From IMG/VR virus record IMGVR_UViG_3300050821_016729, positions 1 to 20,683 of that record: DNA of 20,683 nt; one strand, given 5' to 3'. The translations under genes were made by a program, and so were the position numbers. This stretch comes from a virus. The notes under the pieces were generated by a model. The model was not told the DNA's origin. It saw only the letters and a list, made by a program, of their open reading frames with translations, and did no database searches. Below are positions 19,847 through 20,683 of the stretch, one piece after another. Numbering within the stretch: position 1 is the first letter of the stretch; the number at the start of each line of letters is the position of its first letter.

Positions 19847-20683
19847 ATGCAGCTTGTCATCCGCGACCCTCTCGCCTACCCGGCAGGCGTAGCGCCGGGA
19901 TTTGATCCGACACATCCGGCCGCTGTCAGCCCGCGCCTTTCAGCCATTGCGACATCTAACGGCTTCATAAACCTGCTCACCGGCCTGCCCGCGACAATGA
20001 CAGGCTCACCATCGACGGTAATTGATGGCCGCATCGGCCCAGCCATGTCCGGGTCTGGGACGCAATACGGAACAATGAGCGGGCTGCCAGCCCTCTCTGA
20101 TACTCTTTCAACCTTAGCGGCGATAATTACGCCAACAGGGAATAGCGGCAACACCGCAATTGTTTCGAGCAGCACAAGCAATGATGGCACCTCTATACGC
20201 TTGACGAACGGCGTATTTACCGCTGTTATTACAGGTGTCATCTCCGCCTCATCTGGGATTACGCTGTCTCTGAACACGCCGTATTTTGTTGCGGCGACGT
20301 TTCGGTCTGGCTCTGCCGTAAACATACAGATGATCGTGATCAATCTGCTTACCGGGCAGATTAGCACAGCCAACGGAACATCTGGAACGTTCAAAAATCC
20401 AAACAACGGATCGGCCTGGATAGGGCAATACACGACATCCTCCCCGTTTGTTGGTAAAATAGCCGCTGCGATGTGGTCTGCAGCGATCCTCAGTCCAAGT
20501 CAGCTTCTCCAATGGGCCGCCGATCCCTGGTCCTTCTGGTATCCGCCAAGCCTGCTCGAAGCGATGCTGGTCGGCGTCACGTCGACCGCGACATGGTTCG
20601 ATCTCGCGCCCGAGACCAACGCGCGCCGACAGACCGCGCTCGCCGCCCTGACAAGCGACACGGCGCTCGTCGTCGCGCCGACA
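19847..20683 (+). CDS. LamG/jelly-roll-like phage structural protein, partial at the right edge
   Basis: The frame is open for 279 codons from the ATG at 19847 (TGAGG 7-8 nt upstream) to the window end. Residues about 35-235 have the beta pattern of LamG/concanavalin-like domains: TPYFVAATFRSGSAVNIQM, a LLTGQISTANG segment, a WIGQYT strand and KIAAAMWSAAILSPSQLLQWAADPWSFWYP, the usual ending in which a helix (SPSQLLQW) is followed by DPW. Such domains occur in tail fibres and virion surface proteins and often bind sugars. Its middle (about 19950-20500) is near 48-53% GC in sampled lines, against 70% at 20581-20640, with ATA, ACA and TCT codons, suggesting a mosaic insertion. The role as a fibre or adhesin part is inference. 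Confidence 0.65.
   Translation, partial: MQLVIRDPLAYPAGVAPGFDPTHPAAVSPRLSAIATSNGFINLLTGLPATMTGSPSTVIDGRIGPAMSGSGTQYGTMSGLPALSDTLSTLAAIITPTGNSGNTAIVSSSTSNDGTSIRLTNGVFTAVITGVISASSGITLSLNTPYFVAATFRSGSAVNIQMIVINLLTGQISTANGTSGTFKNPNNGSAWIGQYTTSSPFVGKIAAAMWSAAILSPSQLLQWAADPWSFWYPPSLLEAMLVGVTSTATWFDLAPETNARRQTALAALTSDTALVVAPT

Noticed and set aside
1-20683. tRNA genes, integrase, attachment sites, insertion sequences or toxin-antitoxin genes
   Set aside because: I looked for them on both strands while reading and saw no supporting cloverleaf, terminal inverted repeats or recombinase motifs. Without a search tool, small ones could be missed.

Overview
This window is a continuous piece of a tailed-phage (podovirus-type) virion-structure region. 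It is GC-rich: local counts are about 62% in the head genes, with a few clearly poorer islands. Many of its proteins look like those of T7-like podophages of Alphaproteobacteria (Hyphomicrobiales-type hosts). That host assignment is an inference from protein style and composition. No integrase, terminase, replication or host gene is visible, so the sequence does not say whether this is a free phage or a prophage.

Layout. A short divergent control region (about 15491-15630) splits the window. Leftward (minus strand) lies a tightly packed head-tail-ejection operon: a 14-codon basic mini-ORF, a Met/Pro-rich small protein (15023-15385), a 65-aa protein, a scaffold-like protein (14197-14811), an HNH endonuclease with three zinc-binding repeats (13430-14200), the major capsid protein (12351-13421), a repeat-bearing structural protein (11208-12338), a YodC/DUF2158-like 88-aa protein (10866-11132), a terminator-like hairpin, a gp11-like tail-tube/adaptor protein (9998-10795), a 90-aa protein, a gp12-like tail nozzle protein with about ten Gly-rich GYTxAP repeats (6911-9733), two small proteins, a sulfotransferase-like protein starting at TTG, a GNAT acetyltransferase, and three ejection-type proteins. 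The last of these carries an N-terminal lytic transglycosylase domain and runs off the left edge. The order scaffold, capsid, gp11, gp12, then gp14-, gp15- and gp16-like proteins reproduces the T7 gene 9-16 order.

Rightward (plus strand) lie the portal (15631-17418), a 157-aa virion-like protein, two small cysteine-rich probable zinc proteins (the first Lar-like), a 71-aa protein, two conserved phage proteins of unknown function, and a LamG-like protein that runs off the right edge. Having the portal divergent from scaffold and capsid departs from the usual co-directional order.

The strongest leads are these: an HNH gene wedged directly upstream of capsid, with a low-GC, odd-codon tract extending about 55 codons into the capsid gene (a co-conversion-like footprint); one repeat family shared by two virion proteins; a sulfotransferase plus acetyltransferase pair at the T7 gene 13 position; a T7-Tphi-like terminator placed after the capsid block; and a compact divergent promoter with repeated TCAATA elements. 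I do not see a clearly new defence or anti-defence system.
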